A DNA stretch of 64,000 nt, taken from Pegoplata infirma (Eukaryota > Arthropoda > Insecta > Diptera > Anthomyiidae). The position numbers were made by a program, and so were the translations under genes. The notes under the pieces are model-generated. The model saw only the letters and a list, made by a program, of their open reading frames with translations. It was not told the DNA's origin and searched no databases. Of this stretch, positions 43,956-56,233 are shown piece after piece (positions within the stretch are counted from its first letter, which is position 1; each line of letters begins with the position of its first letter). The stretch spans positions 207,228,581-207,292,580 of the forward strand of contig OY992537.1 in NCBI GenBank assembly GCA_963921195.1, given 5' to 3'.

Positions 43956-44378
43956 TAACTAATCTAAAAATATTGAGGAACTTAATCAACATATAAAAAC
44001 AACGATTTTTTATGTGTGTTTTATATTTTTGTTAAACAATTGAAACATGTTTATGCAAGAAAAAGTTCAGAGTCCTGCACTACGACCGCCTTCTTTTTTG
44101 GGCCGTCCCCTTTTTGGGCTTGTATATAAAAATAATAGCTTAAATAATGATAAAATTGTATAACTTTAGTGCAAAAAGCATAATAAATAAATTAGTAAAA
44201 AAATTTCGTGAGAGAGAGGTGTCCCCCAACGCCCCCACCGAGGCCCCCGGCCCAAAAAGACGCCCTGGATTTTTTTGTTCATGTTGGAGGGTATAAAATA
44301 TTCCGCACAGCCCAATTTAACACGCACTCTCACTTGTTTTAATAACAATTGAACTTTTCGAATAAGATCTTATCTTTT

Positions 44379-45032
44379 TATATCCTCCAACTAAAGTATG
44401 GGGGTATACTCACTTTGTCATTCCGTGTGTAACGCATGAAATTATCGGTCTAGGCCCCATAAAGTATATATATATTTATGATCAGTGATCGATTCTAAGA
44501 CATTCCGTCTGTGGTTAACACGATGCAGTCCAAAATAATGGAGCTAGACCCCCGATATTTGGCACGAATATGTTCCTAGGCAGGTTATGTTCGTAAATGA
44601 ACAAAATAGGAGCAGGGGGGAAAACTTCCCCTTGAAGAACTATGTATTTTATGTATTTTTGTTTAACAAATACAACATTTTTATGCTACAAGAAGTTCAA
44701 AGTCCTGCATTTGGACCCAGAGAATTAGAAAATGTCGTTTTTTACGTCCGCTCCCCTTTCATGGGCGTGGAATAAAAAAATAGTTTCAATAATGATAAAC
44801 TAATATTTCTTTAGTGCAAAAAGCATAAGAAAGAATTTTTAATAAATATTCGAGAGGAAATTTGCCCTCCACATTTTAAACAAATATTCGAGAAGAAATT
44901 TGCCCCCCCCTCAAATTACCACTACCGATCCCCCCCACCCAAAAAAAACGCCCCTGGAATTTTTTTTTTAATTTTTTGCATGTTGGAGGGGTATAAAAGA
45001 TTCGGCACAGCTAAATTTAACACTCTTACTTG
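44379..45032 (-). mobile_element. DINE-like element, subtype without microsatellite
   Basis: On the minus strand it starts ACAAGTAAGAGTGTTAAATT with a GCTGTGCCGAAT hairpin half and ends in GGAGGATATA. The core GGCCCCATAAAGTATATATA is present, but the microsatellite is reduced to GTCTGTGG. Blocks GAAGTTCAAAGTCCTGCAT and CCGCTCCCCTTTCATGG are shared with the copy at 42,268-44,337. Confidence 0.8.
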
Positions 45033-45177
45033 TTCGAATTAAAATTTACCTTTTTCGAATTACAAATCGATTTTTGAATTTCAAGTGAAATATTGGAAGT
45101 ACAAGTAGAATCTTCTAATTACAAATGGAATCTTTGAATTACAGTAAGAGTCTTTGAATTACATGTAGAATTTTCGG

Positions 45178-45861
45178 TAGATTGGGTTCGGACACCTTGG
45201 GTCCAGGCCCTTTAATGGTCGCCATAGTTTTTAAGGCACAAAAATTAGGAACCTGATAAGGTCTTCAGAATCGTATAATCTATATAACTCAAAAACTATT
45301 ACTCGGAGGGCTTTCAAATTGTTTGTGGACGTATTTTACGGTTCAAGAGCTACAAAAATTCGGATGGACTTTTTGTCTTGGGAATGTCAAATTTTATATC
45401 CCAAATTGGGGTCTTGAGACCCCGGCAGATATGTAGAGCTACGCTATACCATATACATATTTTGCTCATATCTAAATTCTAAGAAGTCATTAACTAACAA
45501 TTAGTTTTAAAAAGCTATTAACTAAATTCTTAGATGTACACTTCCTCAATTTTTAGTAAACTTAAACGAAACTGGAACTAAATTGTGTGTGTACACATTT
45601 TTAAGAAATATAACTTAAAAGTAAAGATATGTTTCTTAGATTTGGGGAAAATTTCTTTGGCAGTAAGAATTTGTTTCCTTAAATTAAAGAACTTCATTTA
45701 AAGAAAACTGTGAACTATTTATAAGTAAATGAACTAAACTTTTTTCCTCAAAGTTATGAAAATTTCTGATTTTTTTTTGTTAAATTAATCCTAATTTTAG
45801 TAAAATTCATGAACTATTTGTAAAGAAATTTTTTTCTTAAATTCAAGTCTATTTTTCAGTG
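45178..45861 (-). mobile_element. CACTG-ended palindromic repeat, truncated copy
   Basis: Read on the minus strand this begins CACTGAAAAATAGACTT and follows the element at 47,827-48,890. Shared blocks are ATTCTTACTGCCAAAGAAA, TTGAGGAAGTGTAC, GTAGCTCTACATATCTG-like, CCCGAAAGCCCTCCG-like and CCTGGACCCAAGGTGTCCG-like sequence. It lacks about 200 bp of the far end. Confidence 0.75.
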
Positions 45862-47826
45862 TGGCACCTATAGTTAAATAAAAAATTACAATTACTGTTT
45901 GGATTTTTTGGAAATTAATAACAATGATCCCGAATTTTATACATTTGTGCTCTAGCACCTCTAGTTTTTAAAAACCCGAATGTTAATGTGTTTTTTTAGA
46001 AAAATTTATGTAAAATGGATTTTTAGAAATATATAGAATATTCCAGTATTTTGCTTTTTTGGCTCTGGCAACTCAAGTAAAGGTAAAAATTGCTCTTTAA
46101 ATATTTTAAAATAAAAAATAAAATTAAAATGGATTTTAGCAAAAAACCTTAAATTTAATAATGCAAATAAACCTTTGTCTATTATATAATTGTCTAACCA
46201 CCACTTATACAATATTTAAAAATATTTAATTAAAATTAATTGTAAATGGTTTGATGGAATGCTAGCATATATCTTCTGAAATGTGTGCATACCAAAAGTA
46301 TTTCCTGTTTCACAAAGAAAACAAGTTATTCCTCAAAAAAGGGTTGTTAAATGAAATTACATTTATTGTCATTTTTAGAATTTCTTTCTACCATCGCTGT
46401 AGTATTCCTCAAGCACTTGTTTGATTGAAAATTATAAAAAAAGAAACATTAACAAAAACTCAAAGGAATTTCCATAAACAAATATTAAATTTTTAGTTTT
46501 ATTCATAAAAAAATAATGGCGGAAAATATTAAAAACAGCTACTCTTAACCCACTAATGCATAAAAACAACTAAAAATTGTACCAGTTATTAACAAATAAA
46601 TAGTACTGAGCTTATTTAATTTATGCAAAATATTCCAAAATTTACTAAGAATTTGATTGACACAAATAAAAATTTACTGAAATGGAAACAGCAAAAAAAT
46701 TATCAATTAATCGATTATAAAATTTTTTGTTTGAATATTCTGTTCAGTGCAGCAGACTTTTCTGACGACCGGATAGACTTTTTATTATAAGTGCACATTT
46801 TCACATAGATTTATTAAAAAAACATTCGGTCACTAAAGGGTTAATGTGGATATTACCTTTTACGATTGCCTCTTCTTCTACCTTATATTAAAAAAAAAAT
46901 TCATTTCAAATTCTTTAATGTTTAGAATATGATTTGGAAACAATTTTGATTGCCTTACAATTTCAATATGAAGAACCATGGTAAGAATGTTACCAAATTT
47001 CCGATACACAAGTATTGCAGAACTGACATACTTATCATATTTTTGCAACCAAATATTTTTATTGAAATTCTGTAAAATACTCATACATTAATGTAAATTG
47101 TAAATACATGCAAACATAAAATGTTACAACATTTCTGATATACGTAAATGCATGTGTATTAGGGTACACTTACTTTTGTCGAATTTATTTACAGTGCCAG
47201 GCAACCGGACACAGAAAGAATTTGAAACGAATTCAATCAACAAAAACGCGGATTCAATAAATTTTTTTATTAAAATTCCTCCAATCAACAAAATTGTTTT
47301 ACCAATCATCATCGATTAATTGAATATTTTTTCAATAAAACAATTTTTCGATTTTGATCACATGTTTGATCAAATTTCTATTTATAGCCAATCAAAATAA
47401 CAATTGATTTAACGAATGAATTGTAAAATTTTAAAAAAAATCATCTTTTTTGCTTTCCATAATGTTGCCAACAATACAAAAAGTAAAACCCGACTATTTT
47501 TTATATTTTTTAATTAATGTATCCAAAAAAATTAAAGCGAAAAAAAATTTTGTATAATGGAAATTTGTAATTCGACAGTTAAAGCAAATAACAACAATTT
47601 TAATCAAAACATTAATTGACTTGTTGATCAATAGATTTAATTGAAAATTTTTAGCCAATAATTTTTTATGTGGAGTACGTATGAATTAAACAAAATTTTG
47701 TGCTTATTTGGGACTTAACTCAAAAAAATTTCCAATAATTTTGTACTTTGTAGCCACACACAGAGAAAAACATGTTTGAAACATGATTTCAGCACACCAA
47801 ATCACCCATAAGGGAGGGGCAACATG
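45862..47826. other. AT-rich DNA without recognised genes
   Basis: A block of ATTGATT/AATCAAT sequence at 47,200-47,660 may be an old palindromic element, but I could not establish its ends. No coding motif was recognised. Confidence 0.5.
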
Positions 47827-48890
47827 CACTGAAAAAAAGACATCACAAAAATTAAGGAAAAAATGTCTTTGAAAATTTATCATGAATTTTCATAAAATTT
47901 AGATAAATTTAACATAAAAATGAGAAATTTTCTTAACTATGAGGAAAAAATTTTAGTTTATTTACTTATAATTAGTTCATAGTTTTCTTTAAATGGATTT
48001 TTTAATATTAGGAAAAAATTCTTACTGCCAAAGAAATTTTCCACAAATCTAACATTCGTATCTTTGTTTTAATGACATATTTCTTAAAAAACAATGTAGT
48101 TCAAGTTTAGTTAAAATTTACTAAAAAAAACATCATCGTATTTCTCTTCTTTGAATTGAGGAAGTGTACTTCTTAGAATTTAGTTAATGACTTCTGAGAA
48201 TTTAGTAAATAATTTCTTAGAATTTAGTTAAAACTTCAAAATGGCGATATATCGAAAACTAAGCGAGATAGAGCGAAACGGATGAAATTTTCAAAAGAAA
48301 GACTACATAGAAAAATATGGAATAGCGTAGCTCTTCATATCTGTCGGGACCCTAATTTTAGATCTAAAATTTGAAATTCCCGAGATTTTATATATGCACA
48401 TATCTCGGTAAATACTGCCAACACGAGAAAAAGTCCAACGGCATTTAGCTCTTGACTCGTAGAACACTTCCGCAAAATACCCGAAAGCCCTCCGATTAAT
48501 AGTTTTTGAGTTATCTGGTTTTTAAGATTCTCAAGACCCTATCAGGCCCCTTATTACCGTATCTCAAAATCTAAGCAAGTTAGAGCGAAACGGACACAAG
48601 TTTTGGTTCAAAATCTATGGGGACCCTTAAAGGACCCAACGTGGTATCGAGTTAAATGGGGTCCGAACCCATGGGTCCAGGGTCTAGACCCAATCTATTT
48701 CTAAAATGTGAAGTATAATTTTCCCATTTTCTAGTTAATATTGGCTTAAAATTAAATAACTTTGTTTTCCTTATTTTTGGAAAAATTATGAACTAAAACC
48801 AAGAAAAAAAGCTTTGGAGCCAAATCATTCCCTCTTTTTCACAAAATTGAGTTAATTTTCCCAGATTTTAGTTCACTTTTTTTTTGAGTG
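47827..48890 (+). mobile_element. CACTG/CACTC-ended element, 1,064 bp
   Basis: The left end is CACTGAAAAAAAGACAT and the right end, inverted, CACTCAAAAAAAAAGTGAAC. TG lies on both sides. The interior carries AGCGAGATAGAGCGAAACGG and a second AGTTAGAGCGAAACGG, plus CCCGAAAGCCCTCCGATTAA. It has no ORF. Related sequence lies at 45,178-45,861 (opposite strand) and 63,650-64,000. The surrounding 47,759-49,076 may be an older element with AAACATGATT-type ends. Confidence 0.72.
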
Positions 48891-49141
48891 TGGTATGGTT
48901 GAACCATTTTATTATATGGTTGTGGCAATCATAGTATGATCATAAACAATGTTAAAATTACAATTTTTTTTATCAGAAAAGTTCATAATATGAGCGCTAA
49001 AATCATGTGATGACAATGTCATCAATCATACTATGTTGCCCCTTTATTATGGTTGTCGCAATCATGTTTCTTATCTGCCTGCACACTCATCTTGGCATTT
49101 CGTGTGGAACGCATTAAAGTATCTGCCTAGAACTACATAAA

Positions 49142-49819
49142 TATGGGGCATTCCATGCCAAATCGGACACTATGACGTTTTTTTAGATTTTTCCACTATT
49201 TTAATTACCCTTAGAAAACTTCATCCTGGTAAATTTTCAGATTTTTTTGATGACCTGTTCAAAAGATATGGAATTTTCAAAAATACGGACATTTTTCGTT
49301 TACTAAAACTTCTTGTACTCATAACTTCGTTATAAATGGTCCAAATTAAAAAAATTGTTAATTTTTTTGTTTTTTTTTTTATACTTTTTTAAAAAAATAA
49401 ATACAAAAAAAAATTTAAAGTGTTTGACATATGTGAACATATTTTGCGGTTTTTAAGCATTTAAATTGAAATCTAAGTTTTTGAAAAAAGTTTGAGTCTT
49501 TAAATTTTTTTTTTTTAATTTTTTGTGGGAAACTACTCTCGATTCTACAATTTTGTTGTCCAGTCAGATCATGGAATTATAATTATTACAATTTTTTTGA
49601 TTTTTTGAAAAAAATATATAACAGTTTTCCAATCTTTATATGGTTCGTTCTAGAGGGGTCAATACTAAAACAGACCCCCATTAATGTTTACCTTTTAACA
49701 TTTTTTTTTTTTTTTCGAATTAACTTTTACTGTATCTCCAATTCCTAAATGGGCTCCCATACAAAATGACAGTTCTTAAAATTTGCTCTTACCGCTGCAA
49801 CTGCCAAAAAAGTGCCCTA
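49142..49819 (-). repeat. GGGGCATTCC-family dispersed repeat, minus copy
   Basis: It starts ATATGGGGCATTCCATGCCA and AATCGGACACT and ends near AAAATTTGCTCTTACCGCTG. It is the reverse complement, with divergence, of 60,775-61,376. The GGGGYATTCCATG motif also occurs in the inverted-repeat element at 19,494-21,378. No coding sequence. Its far end is cut by the TA-flanked element at 49,820. Confidence 0.72.
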
Positions 49820-49978
49820 CACACAAAAAAATAACTTTGTCAAGTTAAAAGTCTCCTAATCCCATTTTACCAATACTTGACAGTTTTCCTTGTTTTTTAA
49901 AAAAAAAATTTGGATTGAAATTTACATTTTTTTTTGTAATTTTAAAATTTTTTTGTAATTTTACAAATTTCATAGATA

Positions 49979-50782
49979 CACTCAAAATAATAACTCTATA
50001 AAATACTCTGGTAAATGACTGTAATCTCAATTCAACAGATATTTGACAGAGTTTTCTGTCAAAATACAGATTTAAAGAAAATACTTCGTATTTTGTTGTG
50101 ACAAAAAGCAAAGTTTCCTCTGTTATATTACTTTTTACTTCGTAATCTTAATTTTACAGATAATTAACAGAGTTTTCTGCTAAAATACAGATCTAAGCAA
50201 AATACTTCGTATTTTTTTATAACCAAAAAAGTTTTCTGTTTTGAGTAGTTTTTGTGTTTGTTACCAAACATCAAAATTTTATTTGTATATTTTTTTTTTG
50301 AGAAAAAGTTGAAAAAGTAGCAAAAAAAGTTATCAAAATTTTTTTTCAGAAATCTTATAATAATTTTATAAAATAACATGCATTTAACTAAACTCTGTAA
50401 ATTTACAAATTTTTTCTGTAATTTTTTTGTTTGCGTCAAATGCATTTTACAAATATATGTAAATTTACATAGTTTTCTTTGCTAACTGGTTGTTTACTTA
50501 ACCAATATTTTACCAGAAACTCTGTAAATTAACAGTTTTTTTTGTCCAAATCATTTTACAGAGTTTTATAGTAAAACTACAGAGTTTTCTCTGTAAAAAG
50601 CTTTCATATTTAACCAATATTTTACTATAAACGCTGTAAGTTAACAGTTTTTTTTTGTCAAAATCATTTTACAGAGTTTTTTAGTAAAATTACCAAGAAA
50701 TATTGTTAGCTGAAAAAGTATGGTGTACTCTGTTAAATTAGCAGAGTTTTTCTGTAATTTAACAGAGTTATTATTTTGAGTG
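49979..50782. mobile_element. 804-bp TIR element, TA target
   Basis: The ends CACTCAAAATAATAACTCT and, inverted, CACTCAAAATAATAACTCTG are flanked by TA on both sides. Both arms repeat TTTTACAGAGTTTTCTGTAA-like units, so it is largely palindromic. The open frames on the minus strand are by-products of this. Confidence 0.83.
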
Positions 50783-50825
50783 TAATTTTACAAAAAAAAA
50801 TCTAGTAAATTCACGTGAATTCCTT

Positions 50826-51431
50826 CACTCAAAAAAAAAGAACTGTAAAGTTAGCAAAAAATTTAGTTAAATTTAACTAAAAAAACACCTGATTTTGAAC
50901 CTACTAAATTTCTAGTTAATTTAACAAAAAATATTTAGTTAACTTTTCGTAGAATGAATGTAGCAAAAAACCCGTAAATTTAACTAAAAATTCAGCTGAA
51001 AATTTCGTAATATTTTTTATTAGTTGAATTCGGCTAAACTTTTTGTAAAAAATTTTAAGTTTGTTAAATATTAGTTTTAAACACTAACACTTCACTTATT
51101 TTTTCTTATTTTTTTCACAGCATTAAGTTCAGCTTAAGTAGGACTTATGAGATTTGCATAGGAGGCTACACAAGAAATGTTTAAAATTTTTCACTTGACA
51201 AAAATGTTACAAAAAATCAGAAAATTAATTAGTAAAAATTCGTAAACTCAGTTTTAAAGGCAACAAAAAAAATTAATTCAAAATTTGTACAAAACTAGTA
51301 TTTTCGTAAATTGAACTTAACTAAAAAAAGTAGTTAAAACGCTGGTTTTAACTAAAAATTTGCTAAAAAGCCAGTAAACTAGAGTTAACAAAAAAAAATT
51401 TGTTAACTTTACAGTTTTATTTTTTTGAGTG
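50826..51431. mobile_element. 606-bp TIR element, family shared with 62,110
   Basis: The ends CACTCAAAAAAAAAGAACTG and, inverted, CACTCAAAAAAATAAAACTG lead into AAAGTTARC. The centre (CAGCATTAAGTTCAGCTTAA, GAGGCTACACAAGAAATG) matches 62,110-62,717 in the opposite orientation with few differences. Flanks are TT on both sides here, TA at the other copy. Confidence 0.87.
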
Positions 51432-51651
51432 TTGTAATTTTAATTGCGGCAAAAAAAACTGTAAATTAACAATTTTATTGGTAAAAAGCTTGTAAAATTA
51501 CAAAATTATTGATAAAAAGCTTGTAAAATTACTAGGAATTCTCATAAAATAAGAGGTAGCCAAAAATCTAGTAAAGTTACGAAACCTCCTGTTTTAACGT
51601 GTCAAAAAATTTGATTGGTAAAATCCTTGTAAAATTATAAAATTTTTGTTA

Positions 51652-52247
51652 ACAAGTAAAAAATTAAGTTCGGCCTTGCCGAAGGTAGTGATACCCTCTA
51701 CAATTTCTAAAAGATTATTGGATAACAATTTATTTAAAAGGAAATTACTTTAGAAAAATTTTTATATTTTTTTTTAAATGGTAAAAAAAAATCCGCGATT
51801 TTTTTCTTTTTTGTCAAAAAATATATTCGCACTTGTTTAAATACCATTTTGTGTTCAAATATGTTCACATATGTCAACCAGCTGCCGAATTAAAGTATTT
51901 TGTATTGTTAGGTTATGTTGAATGTACTAAAATTTTTGAGGTGTCCTTACATTTTCGTTCATAACTTTTGAAGATCAGAACCGATATCGCTCAAATGCAA
52001 TACCACACTTCTCAGGAGAACTTCAAATAAATATGTTAAGTTTCAGTCATCTCCGTCTAATATTTTGGCCGTGATCACCATTTCCACAGACAGACAGGCA
52101 GACGGACAGTCGGACATTGCTAGAATGTCTTAAAATCGATCGGGGATCATGAATATATATACTTCATGGGGTCCAAGACCGATATTTCGATGCGTTACAA
52201 GCGGAATGACAAACTTATATACCCTCTATTGCTAAGTGGAGGGTATA
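51652..52247 (+). mobile_element. DINE-1/mini-me-like element, complete copy
   Basis: It runs from ACAAGTAAAAAATTAAGTTC with hairpin TTCGGCCTTGCCGAA to GGAGGGTATA. The microsatellite is short (CAGACAGACAGGCAGACGGA). Close relative of 37,899-38,524. Host CTTGTAAAATTA sequence lies on both sides. Confidence 0.87.
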
Positions 52248-52473
52248 CAAAGCTTGTAAAATTACTAGGAATTTATGTCAAATAGGAGGTAGCAAAAAAA
52301 AAGTAACAAATTTTTCTTGTAATTTTACAAGGTTTTTTTTTGAGTGTAGAAGGTTAATATATCGTGAACCTATATTCAAAATATGTTATAAAAATCGTAA
52401 AATTTTAGGATCTTAATTTTTTTCAATTTCTGAAAAAATGCGCAAAATATTTTAAATTCAATATTTGAAAAAA

Positions 52474-52830
52474 TAGATGGGCGTGAGTGCATTTTGATTC
52501 ACAGTCACTCACGCTCACACAAATAAGAATCGAATCACTTATTCAAATTTTTCTCTTACTCACACTCACTATTAACGTGAGTATAAACAAAATTGCCCAC
52601 GTTCACGAGAGACGCATGCCAAATTAAATCACGCTTACGCGTGACTTATGCAAGTTATTTTTTGGTCGAAATAAAAAAAATCAATAAAGTAATTAAAATC
52701 AAAAAATCATCCCGAAAACATATGCTAAAAAAATAATCACTTACACAAATATTCGATTTACTAACTAATCACTCAACTCGCGCTAACTTACAATCACGTG
52801 ATTAAAATGAAAAGTATCCACTCTCACGTG
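52474..52830. mobile_element. GTGAGT-rich repeat, decayed relative of the hAT-type MITE at 62,811
   Basis: It begins TAGATGGGCGTGAGTG, as the element at 62,811-63,341 does read inward from its right end (TAGAGATGGGCGCGTGAGTG). It contains many CACTCACGCTCAC and TCACGTGA blocks. The right end is not clear. It has more substitutions than the 62.8-kb copy. Confidence 0.6.
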
Positions 52831-53431
52831 ACCAGCGCTTAAAAATTTCATTGACTCGACAAAGGAACCTGTTGACTAAATTTCAGAATTCGACACCCTC
52901 AAACTCAAAATCAACAAATTGTTCATCTCGTAGATCTTATCCTTGTGCAAGCTTCAGCCTGATCGAATGATATCGGTTTCAAAAGTGTGTTCACTTGAGC
53001 TATTTTCCCCATATATTAACTGTTTATTGGGTTATTAAATATGTTATAGTTTGCATGCTTAGAATATTTTTTTTTTTAATTTTTGTATTTACTTGACAAA
53101 ATTTTATACAATCTTAAAATATTTCCGGCTATTCAATTGAGCTTGAAAAATAAAGTAAATATAAACAAATTTTTTACTATTTTAAAATTTTTGTTATTTT
53201 TATGATGTTTTTAACAAAATCGTAAGATAAATATTTGTTAAAAACTATTAAAAAAATTTTGTTTCGAGTTTATTTTTATTTTTTTTTTAGAAAACTATAA
53301 AAAGTACATTACTTTTTTTAATTTAAATATTTTTTACACATTATATGTACAAAAAGCACGTGTAAAACATTATTTAAAAAATGTGAAATAATATCTTACC
53401 TGTTTTTGAGATGAAAAAAAAATATATAAAA
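52831..53431. other. AT-rich DNA without recognised genes
   Basis: No coding motif or terminal repeat recognised. Confidence 0.5.
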
Positions 53432-53800
53432 ACAAGTAAGAAAGCTATATTCGGCTGTGCCGAATCTTTAAATACCCTCCACAATGTTAACCATACACTA
53501 TGGTTTCGCGGACGACCTTTGTTGGCCAAAATTAAATTTTCTCAAAATTGATTTTATAGAAAGTCGTAAACACTTACAAACAACAGAAAACATATTTTAT
53601 TTTTTTTGTACAAACTCATTTACCGTTCAAAAACAAATTTAGCTAAAAATAAAAAAAAAAGTATTTTTTTTAAATTTTTTCAATTAATTTTTTGAGTTTA
53701 AATACAAAAATTTTTTTATCTACATATATAAAAGAGTAATGTGACTGACTGACTGACATACTCATTCATCATCGCCCAGCCCAAACCGCTGAAGCTAGGG

Positions 53801-54660
53801 ACTTGAAATTTGGACTGTAGGTCCAACTCCCGGAATATAGATCCACTAAGGCTGGATTTTTGCCAATGTTGATTCTAAGGGGGTAAAAAGGGTAAAAAAC
53901 TGTACTTTTGGTACTTTTTATATCTCCCGATATAATGGTCATAGAGACTTGAAATTTGGACTGTATGTTCACCTCCCGGAATATAGATCCAGTAAGACCG
54001 GATTTTTGCCAATGTTGATTCTAAGGGGACAAAAAGGGTAAAAAACTGTACTTTTGGTACTTTTTATATCTCCTGAAATAATGGTCACAGAGACTTGAAA
54101 TTTGGAATGCATGTTCAACTCCTGGAATATAGATCCAGTAAGGCCGGATTTTTGCCAATGTTGATTCTAAGGGGGTAAAAAGGGTAAAAAACTGTACTTT
54201 TGGTACTTTTTATATCTCCTGAAGTAATGGTCACAGAAACTTGAAATTTGGACTGTATGTTCACCTCCCGGAATATAGATCCAGTAGGGCTGGATTTTTG
54301 TCAATGTTGATTCAAAGGGGAAAAAAAGGGTAAAAAATTGTACCTTTGGTACCTTTTATATTTCCTTAAATAATGGTCCTGGACACTTGAAATTTTGAAT
54401 GTAGGTTCAGCTCCCGGAATATAAATCTACTAAGGCTGGATTTTTCCAATGTTGATTCTAAGGGGCAAAAAGTGTAAAAAACTGTACTTTTGGTACCTTT
54501 TATATTTTCTTAAATAATGGTCCTAGAAACTTAAAATTTGCAATGTAGGTTCACCTCCCGGAAAAAATATTCACCAAGGCTGGGTTTTTGCCAATGTTGA
54601 CTCTACGGGGGTAAAATGAAAAAAAAATGTACTTTTGGTATTTTTTTTAATTTACTGAAA
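53801..54660 (+). repeat. Tandem array of about 146-bp units in the Helitron
   Basis: Six units start with (A)CTTGAAATTTGG near 53,801, 53,948, 54,094, 54,239, 54,386 and 54,530. Each carries CACCTCCCGGAATATAGATC, TTGCCAATGTTGATTCTAAG, GGGTAAAAA and TTTTGGTACYTTTTATATYT. Later units are more diverged. Confidence 0.93.
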
Positions 54661-54666
54661 TAATGG

Positions 54667-56233
54667 TACCTTTTATAAAAAGTACCTTTTATAAAAAGTA
54701 CCTTTTATAAAAAGTACGTTTAATAAAAAGTACCTTTTATAGAAAGTACCTTTTATAAAAAGAACCTTTTATAAAAAGTACCTTTTATAAAAAGTACCTT
54801 TTATAAAAAGTACCTTTTATAAAAAGTACCTTTTATAAAAAGTACCTTTTATAAAAAGTACCTTTTATAAAAACTACCTTTTATAAAAAGTACCTTTTAT
54901 AAAAAGTACCTTTTATAAAAAGTACCTTTTATAAAAAGTACCTTTTATAAAAAGTACCTTTTATAAAAAGTACCTTTTATAAAAAGTACCTTTTATAAAA
55001 AGTACCTTTTATAAAAAGTACCTTTTATAAAAAGTACCTTTTATAAAAAGTACCTATTATAAAAAGTACCTTTTATAAAAAGTACCTTTTATAAAAAGTA
55101 CCTTTTATAAAAAGTACCTTTTATAAAAAGTACCTTTTATAAAAAGTACCTTTTATAAAAAGTACCTTTTATAAAAAGTACCTTTTATAAAAAGTACCTT
55201 TTATAAAAAGTACCTTTTATAAAAAGTACCTTTTATAAAAAGTACCTTTTATAAAAAGTACCTTTTATAAAAAGTACCTTTTATAAAAAGAACCTTTTAT
55301 TAAAAGTACCTTTTATAAAAAGTACCTTTTATAAAAAGTACCTTTTATAAAAAGTACCTTTTATAAAAAGTACCTTTTATAAAAAGTACCTTTTATAAAA
55401 AGTACCTTTTATAAAAAGTACCTTTTATAAAAAGTACCTTTTATAAAAAGTACCTTTTATAAAAAGTACCTTTTATAAAAAGTACCTTTTATAAAAAAAC
55501 CTTTTATAAAAAGTACCTTTTATAAAAAGTACCTTTTATAAAAAGTACCTTTTATAAAAAGTACCTTTTATAAAAAGTACCTTTTATAAAAAGTACCTTT
55601 TATAAAAAGTACCTTTTATAAAAAGTACCTTTTATAAAAAGTACCTTTTATAAAAAGTACCTTTTATAAAAAGTACCTTTTATAAAAAGTACCTTTTATA
55701 AAAAGTACCTTTTATAAAAAGTACCTTTTATAAAAAGTACCTTTTATAAAAAGTACCTTTTATAAAAAGTACCTTTTATAAAAAGTACCTTTTATAAAAA
55801 GTACCTTTTATAAAAAGTACCTTTTATAAAAAGTACCTTTTATAAAAAGTACCTTTTATAAAAAGTACCTTTCATAAAAAGTACCTTTTATAAAAAGCAT
55901 CTTTTATAAAAAGTACCTTTTATAAAAAGTACCTTTTTGAAAAGTACCTTTTAAAAAAAGTACCTTTTATAAAAAGTACCTTTTATAAAAAGTACCTTTT
56001 ATAAAAATTACCTTTTATAAAAAGTACCTTTTATAAAAAGTACCTTTTATAAAAAGTACCTTTTATGAAAAGTACCTTTTATAAAAAGTACCTTTTATAA
56101 AAAGTACCTTTTATAAAAAGTACCTTTTATAAAAAGTACCTTTTATAAAAAGTACCTTTTATAAAAAGTACCTTTTATAAAAAGTACCTTTTATAAAAAG
56201 TACCTTTTATAAAAGTACCTTTTACTAAAAGTA
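54667..56233 (+). repeat. 16-bp minisatellite, about 98 units
   Basis: Tandem ACCTTTTATAAAAAGT, mostly perfect, with scattered variants such as ACCTTTCATAAAAAGT and one AACC junction. The unit resembles GGTACCTTTTATATTT at the end of the 146-bp units directly upstream, from which it probably arose. Confidence 0.97.

Larger units (their letters stand above)
42356..43985 (+). mobile_element. Mariner/Tc1-superfamily element, internally deleted and interrupted
   Basis: The left end CAGGGTGGCTCAGAAAGACC follows TA. The matching right inverted repeat is not found, so that end is deleted and the boundary is approximate. A transposase with a large internal deletion fills 42,463-43,955, broken by a DINE insertion at 43,009-43,825. 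Confidence 0.78.
42268..44337 (-). mobile_element. DINE-like element split by a mariner insertion
   Basis: The 3' end (TATATCCTCCAACC...GACCCCATAAAGTA, 42,268-42,355) and the 5' part (about 43,985 to 44,337, ending CACTCTCACTTGT) belong to the same subtype as 44,379-45,032. Shared blocks include AAGAAAAAGTTCAGAGTCCT and the GTTGGAGGGTATAAAA segment. The 5' hairpin is the weaker ATTCCGCACAGCCCAATTT. Some internal sequence was lost around the insertion. Confidence 0.72.
49820..52346. mobile_element. TA-flanked TIR element containing three nested insertions
   Basis: The ends are CACACAAAAAAATAACTTTG and, inverted, CACTCAAAAAAAAACCTTGT, each bordered by TA (49,818-49,819; 52,347-52,348). Its own sequence is full of CTTGTAAAATTAC repeats (near 51,490, 51,520, 51,630, 52,252). 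Inserted in it are two smaller TIR elements (49,979-50,782; 50,826-51,431) and a DINE copy (51,652-52,247). Confidence 0.62.

Noticed and set aside
47200..47760. Possible TIR element with CACAGAAAGAATT ends
   Set aside because: Inner ATTGATT/AATCAAT motifs are inverted, but I could not match the two ends or find a duplication.
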